This document shows positions 42,441 through 50,943 of a stretch of DNA of 64,000 nucleotides, one piece after another (the stretch's first letter is position 1; each line of letters starts with the position of its first letter). Source of the DNA: Hymenobacter metallilatus. GTDB taxonomy: Bacteria; Bacteroidota; Bacteroidia; Cytophagales; Hymenobacteraceae. The notes beneath the pieces are model-generated. The model had not been told where the DNA came from, searched no databases, and saw only the letters and a program-made list of their open reading frames with translations. The stretch is from the NCBI RefSeq assembly GCF_003944705.1, contig NZ_RWIS01000014.1, positions 1-64,000 of the forward strand. Reading direction: 5' to 3'. Position numbers and translations under genes: made by a program.

Positions 42441-43550
42441 TTAGGCGGAGCGGCGGCCGAAGACTCGCTCCCGGAGGGCCGTGCCGGCGCGGTGGCCCAA
42501 CTGCTCGCCCCAGGACCGGTTGTCGGTGGCCGATTGCCCCGTGGCGGCTGCCACAGCGGCCGGGGCCGCACCCAGACGCGTAGCCGCGCCAGCCGCGGCG
42601 CCCGCCGTGGCCGCAGTGCCCACCAGCGCCCCCTGCATGGCGCGGGCCACGCCACTCACGCCCGAGGCCGCCAGCATCATATCCGTGATGAAGGGAATGA
42701 CCAGGTAGCCGGCAATGGCAATGCAGAGAAAGACCAAGTAGCCAAAATCGGCGGAGTCGACGCCAGCGCCGGTGTTGAGGCGGCCGATGTCGGCTTCCAG
42801 CATCATCACCTGAAACTGGCCCATGATGGCCCCGAATATGTTGGCCACCGGCACCCACAGGCTGATGGTGACAAACTGCCCCAGCCACTTGGCAATGGAG
42901 CCGGTGAAGCCGGGAAAAATGGCAATGCCGAAGGTCAGCGGCCCCAGCACCGACAGCACGATGAGCAGAAAGGTGGCCAGCACGTTGACAAGCAGGCGGG
43001 CGGCGATGTGGAAGATCTCCAGGGTGTTTTTCATCCATTCCCGGAAGTCCTGCTTGACTTCGTACTTGAGCTTATCAAAGCCCAGCGCCGCCTGCTGGCC
43101 CATATTGCTCATGCCCGTGGCCCCGCCCAGCTCCTCCAGGCGCTTCTCGTAGGCCTCATCCGTGGCGAAGTACTCGTTGCCCGGCTGACGGGCCAGCAAC
43201 GCCTTTTTCTGCTGCTGCAGCTGGTCGATGCGGGCGGTCTGATCGGTGCGCACCGAATCAGTGCTGGTAGCCAGCGCGCCCGTGATGCCGCGCAGGCCGC
43301 CGAGCAGCTGCGGAAACAGCAGGATAGCCAGACCAATCAGAAAGGGGCGCAGCAGCGGGTACAGGTCAATGGGCTCGGCCCGGGCGATGTGGCCCCATAC
43401 CCGGGAGCTGATGAAAACCAGGGCGGCGATACCGCCCACGGCGCGGCCCAGGGTCACGAACTGCGCGACCAGCGGCAGCATCGAATCGTAGAGCCGGCCC
43501 AGCATCTGCTCCATCTGGAGCATCTGCATGGTAATTGAGTTCATGTCCAT
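42441..43550 (-). CDS. traJ: Conjugative transfer protein TraJ (VirB6-like)
   Basis: About 369 residues from ATG 43550 (MDMNSITMQMLQMEQMLGRL); the frame is open to 43679, but the extra residues are Pro/Arg-rich antisense-like sequence. Several membrane helices are visible (VGGIAALVFISSRVWGHIA, LRPFLIGLAILLFPQLLGGL, ARLLVNVLATFLLIVLSVLG, FLCIAIAGYLVIPFITDMML). TraJ forms part of the inner-membrane channel. The region between the second and third helices is charged and probably periplasmic. Typical order traI-traJ-traK is kept. Confidence 0.87.
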   Translation of the reverse strand: MDMNSITMQMLQMEQMLGRLYDSMLPLVAQFVTLGRAVGGIAALVFISSRVWGHIARAEPIDLYPLLRPFLIGLAILLFPQLLGGLRGITGALATSTDSVRTDQTARIDQLQQQKKALLARQPGNEYFATDEAYEKRLEELGGATGMSNMGQQAALGFDKLKYEVKQDFREWMKNTLEIFHIAARLLVNVLATFLLIVLSVLGPLTFGIAIFPGFTGSIAKWLGQFVTISLWVPVANIFGAIMGQFQVMMLEADIGRLNTGAGVDSADFGYLVFLCIAIAGYLVIPFITDMMLAASGVSGVARAMQGALVGTAATAGAAAGAATRLGAAPAAVAAATGQSATDNRSWGEQLGHRAGTALRERVFGRRSA

Positions 43551-43588
43551 AGCGGCGGGAAATACGGTGGGAGAAAAGCGGCGGCGCG

Positions 43589-44245
43589 CTAGCGGGCGGC
43601 GTCTTCGGCCCCAATCAGGGCCAGTACCGAGGCCCGGTCCTGCCGGGCCTGCTGCTGCTGGTAGGCCACAGCCCGGCACTTGTTGGTGTAGTAAGTCATC
43701 AGGTGCTGCTGCTGCTGCATCCGGTCGGCAATGCGGTTGATGAACTTGAGGCGCTGGGCGTCCGTCATCTGGGCCCGGTTGGTGGTCATGATGGTGGCCA
43801 GCTCGGTGATGAGCGACACGTTTTCCTGCAGCAACACCTGGTACATGGTGGAGGCCTCGCTGACCTGCGCGGGCGTGAGGCCCCGGGTGCGCAGCTCGGT
43901 CACGCCGCTGGAAAACTGGGTAATCATGGCCGCCTGGGCGTCGTAGATTTCCCGCACCCGGCGGTAGTTGCGCACGCCGGCGCTGATTTGCAGCAGCGAG
44001 CTAAACCACTGCGCGTGCAGGACCTGGGTTTGGTCGGTGATGCCTTTGATGGCCGTGCTGAGCTGTTTGATGTCGCCGGCCAGCACCTTGGCCCGGCCTT
44101 TCAGCGTGGTCGATACACCCTGGTGGAGAATCTGCTTGCGCGAGATTTGCTCGGAGATGGGCGCCGATATCACCGTTTGGGCCCGCGCCGGCCGGGCCAC
44201 TAGGCCCAGCAGCGCCAGCAGCACGAATGTGGAGGCAGTTTTCAT
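43589..44245 (-). CDS. TraI-like conjugative transfer protein, copy 1
   Basis: 218 residues with a signal peptide (TFVLLALLGLVARPARA, cleavage near AQT). The remainder is helical and contains SSLLQISAGVRNYRRVREIY and MTDAQRLKFINRIADRMQQQ. The same pattern occurs in the adjacent 220-residue protein, so the two are tandem paralogs. In Bacteroidetes tra operons a periplasmic protein of this type (TraI/VirB5-like role) lies between traG and traJ. Assignment is by position, length and signal peptide. Confidence 0.7.
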   Translation of the reverse strand: MKTASTFVLLALLGLVARPARAQTVISAPISEQISRKQILHQGVSTTLKGRAKVLAGDIKQLSTAIKGITDQTQVLHAQWFSSLLQISAGVRNYRRVREIYDAQAAMITQFSSGVTELRTRGLTPAQVSEASTMYQVLLQENVSLITELATIMTTNRAQMTDAQRLKFINRIADRMQQQQHLMTYYTNKCRAVAYQQQQARQDRASVLALIGAEDAAR

Positions 44246-44260
44246 CGGCAGCGGGTGGGG

Positions 44261-44914
44261 TTAGCGGGCAGTGGCGCCCATGAAGGATAGCAGGGTCTGG
44301 CGGTCCTGTTCGATTTGCTGGGCCGCCCGCAACTGCAGCATGTTGCGCCGGGTGAAGTAGCTGACCAGGCCCAGCTGGTCGGTGATTTTGGCGTCCAGCT
44401 GGTCAATGAATTCCATGCGCTCGGCATCGGTCATCTTGAGCATGGCCGGGCTGACCACCGTGCGCAGGTCGGCCACGGTGTTGGCTCCTTCCGTCAGTAG
44501 CTGAGCGTACACGCTGGTCATCTGCGTGAGCTGCTGGGGGCTGATGTAGGGCGAGGCGCGCAGCACGTTGATGGCATCTGAGTACTGCTGGATAATCTGG
44601 GTTTGCTTGGCGTAGATGGAGCGCACCCGGCGGTAGTCGCGCACGGCGGCGCTGACTTTGAGCAAACCGTCGTACCATTCTTTGTGCTGCTCCAGGTTCT
44701 TGCGGGCAAAGGTTTTGGTCAGTTCCTGCTCCTTCACCCCGAAGGCCACCAGCTTATTGGCCGCGGCTTCCAGGCCCTTCATGGTCTTTTGCAGGCCGGT
44801 CTGCACCGCGCTTTGCCCTTCCAGCAGCGGGGCCGATACCACCAGCTGAGCCGAGGCCCGGGTAGCACTCAGTCCCAGCAAGGCCAGGCTGAGGAGGATG
44901 ATTTTCTTCTGCAT
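44261..44914 (-). CDS. TraI-like conjugative transfer protein, copy 2
   Basis: 217 residues from ATG 44914 (MQKKIILLSLALLGLS); a GTG at 44923 would add three. Signal peptide with cleavage near ASAQL. Shares with its downstream neighbour the core GLLKVSAAVRDYRRVRSIYA, VSPAMLKMTDAERMEFIDQL and a YxTxRN/YTNK segment followed by QDRQTLLSFMGA. A gene duplication is the simplest explanation. Likely periplasmic component of the mating-pair machinery. Confidence 0.7.
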   Translation of the reverse strand: MQKKIILLSLALLGLSATRASAQLVVSAPLLEGQSAVQTGLQKTMKGLEAAANKLVAFGVKEQELTKTFARKNLEQHKEWYDGLLKVSAAVRDYRRVRSIYAKQTQIIQQYSDAINVLRASPYISPQQLTQMTSVYAQLLTEGANTVADLRTVVSPAMLKMTDAERMEFIDQLDAKITDQLGLVSYFTRRNMLQLRAAQQIEQDRQTLLSFMGATAR

Positions 44915-44941
44915 GGGCGGCACGTTTGGGTGGTGGAAAGC

Positions 44942-45502
44942 TTATTGATTCCGGGTTTGCGGGTGCAGGAGGTACTTCATATGCCGCTCGGCCGCGAAGC
45001 GGGCCTGGCCGGTACCGCCCTCAAAGCCCAGCAGCGTGGGCAAGGCCTGCGTTGCCGTCACGTTGGGCTCCTTGGTCAGGGCCAGCAGCATCATGGCCAC
45101 CGTCTCACAGCGGCCGGCCAGGCCGTTCCAGGTGGCCACGTCTTCGGGCTGCACCCGGGGCAGGCCCCGCGAGCGGGCCACTGTGCGCAGCACGTAGCGG
45201 TAGCGGGCCCAGCCGCTGCGTACCACCGGGTGCTCCTTCACCGAGGCGTCCAGGTCGCTGCCCTGCCAGGCTGCCACGAACTGAGCGTAGTTGCGGGCCG
45301 CAGCCTTGTCGGCTTGCTCGGCGGTGGACAAAGCCACCAGGCTGTCGGCCAGGGCCTGCGCGGCGGCTACTTCAGCCGAGGCGGGAGCAGGTGCACCAGC
45401 TGCCGGGGCTGCCGCAACCGGTGAGTCGGCCGGGGAGTTATCAGCGCCGCAGCTGCTGAGCAGCGCCAGCGGCAGGGCCAGGTGAAGCAATAAATTGCGC
45501 AT
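44942..45502 (-). CDS. Putative lipoprotein in the tra operon
   Basis: 186 residues. A lipoprotein signal with lipobox LLSSC at residues 14-18 is followed by an Ala/Pro-rich linker to ~45. The rest (YAQFVAAWQGSDLDASVKEH, WARYRYVLRTVARSRG, GRCETVAMMLLALTKE) is helical and not in any family I know. It lies between traG and the TraI-like pair in the same orientation, so a structural or entry-exclusion role in conjugation is possible. Confidence 0.65.
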   Translation of the reverse strand: MRNLLLHLALPLALLSSCGADNSPADSPVAAAPAAGAPAPASAEVAAAQALADSLVALSTAEQADKAAARNYAQFVAAWQGSDLDASVKEHPVVRSGWARYRYVLRTVARSRGLPRVQPEDVATWNGLAGRCETVAMMLLALTKEPNVTATQALPTLLGFEGGTGQARFAAERHMKYLLHPQTRNQ

Positions 45503-45537
45503 CGTTTTTTCCCTTTTGTTGATGATGGTTAGCTCCC

Positions 45538-48024
45538 CTACCCTTCGCGCAGCTCGGCGGCGAAGAGCTTGATGGCCGTGGGCATGTCGCCGGTCTGGCG
45601 CAGCTTTTCGAACAGCCGCACTTTCTCGGTTTCCTCGGTGGTGTAGGTCACATATTCTTCCTTCGACACCTCGATGGCGTACACCTTCGACACCACCCCG
45701 CCCAGCGAGATGAATACCTCGGTGTAGCGGCCGCGCGCGGGCTGGTTGTCGCGGTTGATGCTCAGTACCAGGTCCTTTTCCTTGGGCGTGAGCGAGAGCA
45801 GGGCCTGAATCTCCTCGAAGCGGTTGATGAACTTGCGCTGGTCGAGCAGAATCTTGCAGTCGGAGTTGTTGATGATGGCGTCCTTGACAATCTCGTTGCC
45901 GATGATGTCGTCGATTTCCTGCGTCACCACGATGGCCTCGCCGAAAAACTTGCGCACCGTCTTGAACAGGTACTTGATGTAGGCGGCCATGCCGGGCGTG
46001 GTCAGCGCCTTCCAGGCCTCCTCAATCAGAATCATCTTCCGCACCCCCTTGAGCTTGCGCATCTTGGAGATGAAGGTTTCCATGATGATGAGTGTGACCA
46101 CCGGAAACAGGATGGGATGGTCCTTGATGTTGTCCAGCTCGAAGACGATGAACGGGGCCTGCACCAGGTCCAGCTCCTTATCGGAGTTGAGCAGATAATC
46201 GTACTCGCCGCCCCGGTAGTAGGGCCCCAGCACGTAGAGAAAATTGTCGATGTCGAAGTCCTTTTCGCGCACCTTCTCCTCTTCCAGCACCTTGCGGTAG
46301 GTGCCCTTCACAAACTCGTAGAACGTGTTGAAACTGGGCTGAATAGCCGGGTTGGCTTCGAGCATCACGTAATACAGGCTTACGGCCGTGGAAAGCGACA
46401 CGTACTCAGACTGGCTGACCGCTTCATCGTCCTTTTTCCAGAGCGCCTGCAGCAGCGTTTTGATGCTTTCCTTCTTCTCCACGTCGAGCTTGCCCGAAAT
46501 CAGGAAGGGGTTGAAGGCGATAGGCGCATCCTCCTCGTAGGTGAAGTACACCCCGCCTACCAGCTCACACAGGCCTTTGTAGGAGTTGCCCGTGTCCACC
46601 AGCAGCACGTGGGCGCCCTGCTCGTAGTACTGGCGCACCATGTGGTTGGTGAAAAACGACTTACCCGAGCCCGAGGGGCCGAGCACGAACTTGTTGCGGT
46701 TGAAGATGACCTGCCGCTTCATGGGCTCGTCGGAGATGTCCACCAGCACGGGCTTGCCGGTTAGGCGGTCGGAGAGCTTGATGCCTTTGGTGGCGCCGGT
46801 GCTGCGGTAGTTGGTTTCCGAGGCCCAAAAGCAGACGGCCTGCTCGATGAAGGTGTAGAAGGTTTCCTCGCTGGGAAAGTCGCCGGCGTTGCCCGGAATG
46901 CCGCCCCAGTAGAGCGCGGCAATGTCCACCGTGTTCTGCCGGGGCTTGCAGTTCATCTGGTTAAAGGCGGCATTGACCAGCTTGCGCACCTCCGTCATCT
47001 CCTGCTCGCTGCGGCCCCAGGCCAGCACGTTGCAGTGCACCCGCACCGGGCGGCGCTTATGAGTTAGCAGCTCGTTGAGAAAGGCGTGGTAGTACTCCAC
47101 GTTGATGGCGTTCTGCCGGGAGTAGAGCGAGAGGGAGGTGAGCCGGTCCTTCTTCTGCTCGAAGGTTTTCACCGTTTTCTGAGTGTTATCCAGAAACACG
47201 TACTGGTTCAGGATGTGGCTGGTGCCCAGCAGCAGCCCCAGCGGGGCGGCAAACGAGATAGGGAAGTCGGAGTACTCGGTGCTGTAGGCCTCGTAGCGGA
47301 TGTCGGTTTCCACCGAGGTGGGCAGGTCATCGAGGTTGGCCACCGAGAACATCTGGCAGAATTCCTGGCCTACTTTCAGCCCGCCCGTCAGGTCCAGGTC
47401 CACCTGCAGGGCCTGGTCGGACAAGTCCAGCGAGAGGTACTTTTCCAGCAGCCCGGCCTTCTGCTGGGTACCGGCCAGCTCATCCGACGTAAGCCGATGC
47501 GAGCGGATGAACGGCGCGTTGGTCGGCCCCACCCCTTCCAGCGTGCGCACGAACTGGCCCACGCTGTCGAAGAAGCTTTCCAGCACCTTCGTGTCGAGCA
47601 GGTCCTTGGGCACGATGTGGCGGCGGGCCAGCAGCCCCGAGGTGCTGCCCCAGTTGGGCCGCTCCGACGAGGTTTTGGTGATGAAGAGGTAGCAGAAGTG
47701 GTTGAGGAACGGCCGCTCGTTGAAGTGCCGCTCGTAGGCGGCGGAGAGCAACGTACGCTCGGCCTCGAAGCCCGGGGCGTACTTGTCCTCCACGTACCAG
47801 TCCTGCTTGTGCACCACGCAGTGGTCGGGCAGCAGGCGCACGGCCTTCACGAAGGCGGCCTGCAGCTGGGCGTAGTCCTCGCGCGAGAGGGTGAAGATTT
47901 CCGGCAGCTCCAAGCGGAAGGCCACCGTCACGTCCGCGTTCTTCGAGACGAGGCAGTCCTTTTCCACCTTGTAGATGGGCTGCTTGGATTCCAGGGAAAC
48001 GGAGGGCAGAACCTTGTTGCTCAT
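45538..48024 (-). CDS. traG: Conjugation ATPase TraG (VirB4-like)
   Basis: 828 residues. The Walker A is FVLGPSGSGKSFFTNHMV near residue 455, and Walker B-like MILIEEAWKALTTPGM and IVVTQEIDDIIGN lie further on, as in VirB4/TraG of Bacteroidetes transposons. N-terminal region (VEKDCLVSKNADVTVAFRLE) is typical of the family. This cytoplasmic ATPase energises assembly of the secretion channel. Length and motif set are complete. Gene order traE-traF-traG is conserved. Confidence 0.95.
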   Translation of the reverse strand: MSNKVLPSVSLESKQPIYKVEKDCLVSKNADVTVAFRLELPEIFTLSREDYAQLQAAFVKAVRLLPDHCVVHKQDWYVEDKYAPGFEAERTLLSAAYERHFNERPFLNHFCYLFITKTSSERPNWGSTSGLLARRHIVPKDLLDTKVLESFFDSVGQFVRTLEGVGPTNAPFIRSHRLTSDELAGTQQKAGLLEKYLSLDLSDQALQVDLDLTGGLKVGQEFCQMFSVANLDDLPTSVETDIRYEAYSTEYSDFPISFAAPLGLLLGTSHILNQYVFLDNTQKTVKTFEQKKDRLTSLSLYSRQNAINVEYYHAFLNELLTHKRRPVRVHCNVLAWGRSEQEMTEVRKLVNAAFNQMNCKPRQNTVDIAALYWGGIPGNAGDFPSEETFYTFIEQAVCFWASETNYRSTGATKGIKLSDRLTGKPVLVDISDEPMKRQVIFNRNKFVLGPSGSGKSFFTNHMVRQYYEQGAHVLLVDTGNSYKGLCELVGGVYFTYEEDAPIAFNPFLISGKLDVEKKESIKTLLQALWKKDDEAVSQSEYVSLSTAVSLYYVMLEANPAIQPSFNTFYEFVKGTYRKVLEEEKVREKDFDIDNFLYVLGPYYRGGEYDYLLNSDKELDLVQAPFIVFELDNIKDHPILFPVVTLIIMETFISKMRKLKGVRKMILIEEAWKALTTPGMAAYIKYLFKTVRKFFGEAIVVTQEIDDIIGNEIVKDAIINNSDCKILLDQRKFINRFEEIQALLSLTPKEKDLVLSINRDNQPARGRYTEVFISLGGVVSKVYAIEVSKEEYVTYTTEETEKVRLFEKLRQTGDMPTAIKLFAAELREG

Positions 48025-48051
48025 AGGCAGGGAAAGTACCCGCCCCAGCCG

Positions 48052-48384
48052 CTACGCGCGGCCGGGCGGGTCCTGGTTGAGGCGTTGGAAAAGGCGGCTG
48101 TGCCGGTTGGTGATGTAGCGGGGCGAGGAGCGGCGGGCGGCGGCTTTCATCAACCCATGCTCGCCGAAGCGGCGGTTCAGGGCGAAGACCCCGGCCCACA
48201 TGCCGCCCCCGGCCAGGAAGGTGAGCAGCACGGTGAGTACCAGGGGCACGCCCGCCAGGTAGCAGGTCACGAACAGGGCAAACACCAGCCCGATGCCGGC
48301 CACCAGAAAGTAGATGTTGCTGCCCACCAGCCCCTTGAATTCGACGGGCTTGTTGATGCCCCGGTTCAGGTCGTAGACGGGCAT
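48052..48384 (-). CDS. traF: Conjugative transfer protein TraF (DUF4133)
   Basis: 110 residues from ATG 48384 (MPVYDLNRGINKPVEFKGLV); the longer frame to 48459 overlaps traE and is unlikely. Two membrane helices (IYFLVAGIGLVFALFVTCYL and VLTVLLTFLAGGGMWAGVFA) are followed by a basic tail ending RYITNRHSRLFQRLNQDPPG. Comparable in size and topology to VirB3. Located 12 bp after traE and 27 bp before traG. Confidence 0.92.
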   Translation of the reverse strand: MPVYDLNRGINKPVEFKGLVGSNIYFLVAGIGLVFALFVTCYLAGVPLVLTVLLTFLAGGGMWAGVFALNRRFGEHGLMKAAARRSSPRYITNRHSRLFQRLNQDPPGRA

Positions 48385-48395
48385 GGTCGGCCGGC

Positions 48396-48713
48396 TTACA
48401 GGAAGAACGAGCGCACCACCGTGGCCACGATAACCAGGAAAATCATCGAGCCAAACCACGACACGGCCGTTTTCTGGGTGTCCTGGTCACCGGAGTTCCA
48501 CTTGCTGTATACTTTGATGGCGCCCACCAGGCCCAGTACCGCCCCGATGGCGTACATGAGCTTGGTGAGCGGGTCGAAGTAGCTGGTGACCTGCGTAGTG
48601 GCATCCTGAATGCCGGCCGTGCCGTTGCCGGCCCCGGTCTGGGCGTAGAGCAAGTGCGAACTAAGGAGCAGGGCCAGGATAGCCAGCGAGGTACTAAAAC
48701 GCTTCTGGTTCAT
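48396..48713 (-). CDS. traE: Conjugative transfer protein TraE (DUF4134)
   Basis: 105 residues. Signal peptide (SLAILALLLSSHLLYAQ), then STxVTSYFDPLTK-like pilin-type core and two hydrophobic helices (LMYAIGAVLGLVGAIKVY, WFGSMIFLVIVATVVRSFFL). This is the VirB2-like subunit of Bacteroidetes conjugation systems. It starts the traE-traF-traG series. Full length. Confidence 0.93.
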   Translation of the reverse strand: MNQKRFSTSLAILALLLSSHLLYAQTGAGNGTAGIQDATTQVTSYFDPLTKLMYAIGAVLGLVGAIKVYSKWNSGDQDTQKTAVSWFGSMIFLVIVATVVRSFFL

Positions 48714-48758
48714 ACGAATGGGAAAGAATGAGACGTGTGGGTATGGGTGGGCCGGGCG

Positions 48759-49568
48759 CTACAGCTCGTCGGCCCCGAACAGGGCGGCCAGCTCGGCCTG
48801 GTATTCTTCCAGGTGCTGGGCCATTTGCTCGGCCAGGCAGCTGCCCTGCAGGCCGGCCGGGGCGGGCGGGTTCTGGCCCGCCTGCAGCAGGGCGATGTAT
48901 TCGCTGACCGACTCGGCGGCCACCAGCCGCGGCGCGGGCCCGGCGGTGATAATGTCCAGCGGGGAGGCCACCGGCTCCTCGAATGAAGCCAGCGGCTCGT
49001 AGCCCTCCGGCAGCCGCTGCTGAAGCGCGGGCTCGGCGTCGAGTAGTTCAGCGGGTTGGTCAGCGGCGGCTGGCGGGTCAGCCCCCGTATGGGCTTCGCG
49101 CCGCACCAGTTCGGCCAAGCGTTCATCGGCCTGGTCGGGGGCTTCGGTGCGGGTCTGGTCCTGGGCTGCGGCCTGCTCCTCGGCCGAGGTCGAAGCGGCG
49201 TCCATCGGCGTGCTGTCGTCGGCACTCTGGTCCTGGCCGGTGGCCGTGGCGGTGGAGGCCGGCAACTGGACTTCCACAATTGATTCAGTGGTAGAGGGCA
49301 GGTTCTCAGCGGCTCCCTCCTCTTCTACTCTAGCTTCCGGTGCTGCCTCCGTGGCAGCGGGTTGCGGCGCCGCAAAGGCTGAGGTCGGGCGTACTAGGGT
49401 GGGCGGAGCCGTGGTGGGGGACGGAGTGCTGCCCGCGCCGCGCTTACCGAGTGCGAGCAGCGGGGCGAGTTCGGCGCGGTAGTAGAGTAACCCGACTACC
49501 AGGTAGTAGAGCAGAACCACGACCAGCATAAACAGGCCAAACTGGCTCCAGGAATAAGCACTGAGCAT
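48759..49568 (-). CDS. Membrane-anchored hypothetical protein, first gene of the tra operon
   Basis: 269 residues. One N-terminal membrane helix (FGLFMLVVVLLYYLVVGLLY), then a long low-complexity region rich in Ala, Thr, Glu and Pro (~60-200) and a more ordered C-terminus (VSEYIALLQAGQNPPAPAGL, EEYQAELAALFGADEL). Its place before traE corresponds to traC/traD in related transposons, but sequence alone does not confirm this. No enzymatic motif. Confidence 0.6.
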   Translation of the reverse strand: MLSAYSWSQFGLFMLVVVLLYYLVVGLLYYRAELAPLLALGKRGAGSTPSPTTAPPTLVRPTSAFAAPQPAATEAAPEARVEEEGAAENLPSTTESIVEVQLPASTATATGQDQSADDSTPMDAASTSAEEQAAAQDQTRTEAPDQADERLAELVRREAHTGADPPAAADQPAELLDAEPALQQRLPEGYEPLASFEEPVASPLDIITAGPAPRLVAAESVSEYIALLQAGQNPPAPAGLQGSCLAEQMAQHLEEYQAELAALFGADEL

Positions 49569-49937
49569 CGGCAGGAATCAAGCGTGGCACCTCGGGTCGG
49601 CCGACCTGAGCGTGAACGTGCCAAACTCTCAGGTTTGACTTGTGCAAACCTATCCGTCCCCGAAACCCGATTAGTAGAAAGTTGACGAACGGTTAAAATC
49701 GGGTGGTGAGGTGCACCGGCTCTACACGAATAGCAGTTAAATAGAACGCATAAAGCGGCTCCTAAACCTGAAAATGGGCTTTGTGTCCACGATTAAGTCT
49801 TGTCAACAGCGGGTGGTTAATTGCTGTTCAGTAGGTACGCAGAACGCTGCAAGCGGAGAATTGAAAAGAAAATAATGCCTAAGACGTATACATACGTCAT
49901 TTAATGTCGTATAATTGCGACATACTACATAGTTGCC
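49569..49937. promoter_or_regulatory. Divergent promoter region of the tra operon and ars operon
   Basis: About 370 bp without a gene. On the minus strand TAGGTTTG (49652-49645) fits the Bacteroidetes -7 element TAnnTTTG and could drive the tra operon; no clear -33 box is seen. The right end holds palindromes in front of arsR. Confidence 0.4.
49883..49923 (+). promoter_or_regulatory. Probable ArsR operators and promoter of the ars operon
   Basis: Two palindromes precede arsR: GACGTAT-AC-ATACGTC (49883-49898, perfect) and ATGTCG with CGACAT (49904-49909, 49918-49923). TATAATTG within the second resembles a -7 element. ArsR repressors bind such inverted repeats over the promoter and leave on As(III) binding. 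Confidence 0.6.
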
Positions 49938-50285
49938 ATGACGTACGCCAAGACCGCCGCCTTTACCGAGGAGCAACAGCAACTCGCCCGCATAGCCAAA
50001 GCGTTGGCCCATCCGGCCCGGGTGGCCATTATTCAGCTACTGGCGTCCAAGAAGACTTGCATTTCCGGCGACATCGCCGCCGAGCTGCCGCTTTCCCGCA
50101 CAACCGTCTCGCAGCACCTGCAGGAGCTGAAGGCGCTGGATCTGATTCGGGGGGAGATTGACGGGCTGACCGTCTGCTACTGCCTGAACACGGAGCTGCT
50201 GCGCCAAGTGCACCAGCAGTTCACGGCCTTCTTCGTCGAATCGACGGCCAACGAGGTCTGCGCCCCCGGTGGCTCCTGCTGCTAA
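49938..50285 (+). CDS. arsR: ArsR-family As(III)-responsive repressor
   Basis: 115 residues. Winged-helix HTH: LARIAKALAHPARVAIIQLL, then CISGDIAAELPLSRTTVSQH with the recognition helix SRTTVSQHLQELKAL. The C-terminus ends CAPGGSCC (108-115), a likely As(III)-binding cysteine cluster separate from the CxC site of classical ArsR. It starts an operon of arsenic genes and probably represses it through the palindromes at 49883-49923. Confidence 0.92.
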   Translation: MTYAKTAAFTEEQQQLARIAKALAHPARVAIIQLLASKKTCISGDIAAELPLSRTTVSQHLQELKALDLIRGEIDGLTVCYCLNTELLRQVHQQFTAFFVESTANEVCAPGGSCC

Positions 50286-50315
50286 TCCATTCCATCACTT
50301 TAACCCGCCTTTCGC

Positions 50316-50894
50316 ATGGAAACCTCGGTATTTCCCCGGATGCACGTCTCGCTATACGTCTCCGACCTGACTTCCACGGTCAACTTCTACTCGGCCTTCT
50401 TCGGACAGCCGGCCGCCAAGATCAAGCCGGGCTACGCCAAGTACGTGCTCGACAAGCCCTCGCTGATTATCTCCTTCGTGCAGAACCCCGAGCGCGTGGC
50501 CAGCAACTTCGGCCACTTGGGCTTCCAGGTCGAGACGGTGCAGGAAATGGAGCAGCGCCTGGAAGTAGCGCGTAGCGCTGGCCTGGTAGCGCGCGAAGAA
50601 ATGGGCACGAGCTGCTGCTACGCCAAGCAAGACAAGTTCTGGGTAAATGACCCGGACGGCGTGGAGTGGGAAGTGTACTACTTCCACGAAGACGCCGAGT
50701 TCAACGACCCGCGCTACCAGGCCGAGTACGAGCAGGCCAGCGGCAACAGCCAATGCTGCATCGCCCCGGCGGCCCAGCCGGTGCTGGCTGCCGATGAAGT
50801 CCTGACGACGGCGCCGATGGCCTTCACGCTGGTCGATGCGACGCCGGCTACCCCGACGGCCAACGCCTGCACGCCCGGCGGTGGGTGCTGCTAG
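50316..50894 (+). CDS. arsI: ArsI/CadI-type VOC-fold protein with C-terminal cysteine tail
   Basis: 192 residues. The VOC domain (residues 1-125) has metal-ligand candidates His10, His67 and Glu118 and the ArsI-type vicinal pair Cys100-Cys101 (TSCCYAKQDKFW), followed by NDPDGVEWEVYYF. ArsI enzymes break the C-As bond of trivalent methyl- or aryl-arsenicals. A ~60-residue tail ends CTPGGGCC, the same motif that ends ArsR upstream. Located 30 bp after arsR. CadI-type proteins share the fold, so substrate is not certain. Confidence 0.82.
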   Translation: METSVFPRMHVSLYVSDLTSTVNFYSAFFGQPAAKIKPGYAKYVLDKPSLIISFVQNPERVASNFGHLGFQVETVQEMEQRLEVARSAGLVAREEMGTSCCYAKQDKFWVNDPDGVEWEVYYFHEDAEFNDPRYQAEYEQASGNSQCCIAPAAQPVLAADEVLTTAPMAFTLVDATPATPTANACTPGGGCC

Positions 50895-50943
50895 CCGCGC
50901 CTGCTCTCCTTCCGCGCTTCTTCCTCCTTCTCATCAACCGAAC

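Noticed and set aside
42429..43538. 369-codon frame on the plus strand
   Set aside because: It is antisense to traJ; composition is Gly/His/Gln/Arg-rich as expected for a shadow in high-GC DNA, and no domain is visible.
47086..48582. 498-codon frame on the plus strand
   Set aside because: It is antisense to traG, traF and traE, which are certain; the product is His/Gln/Gly-rich without motif.
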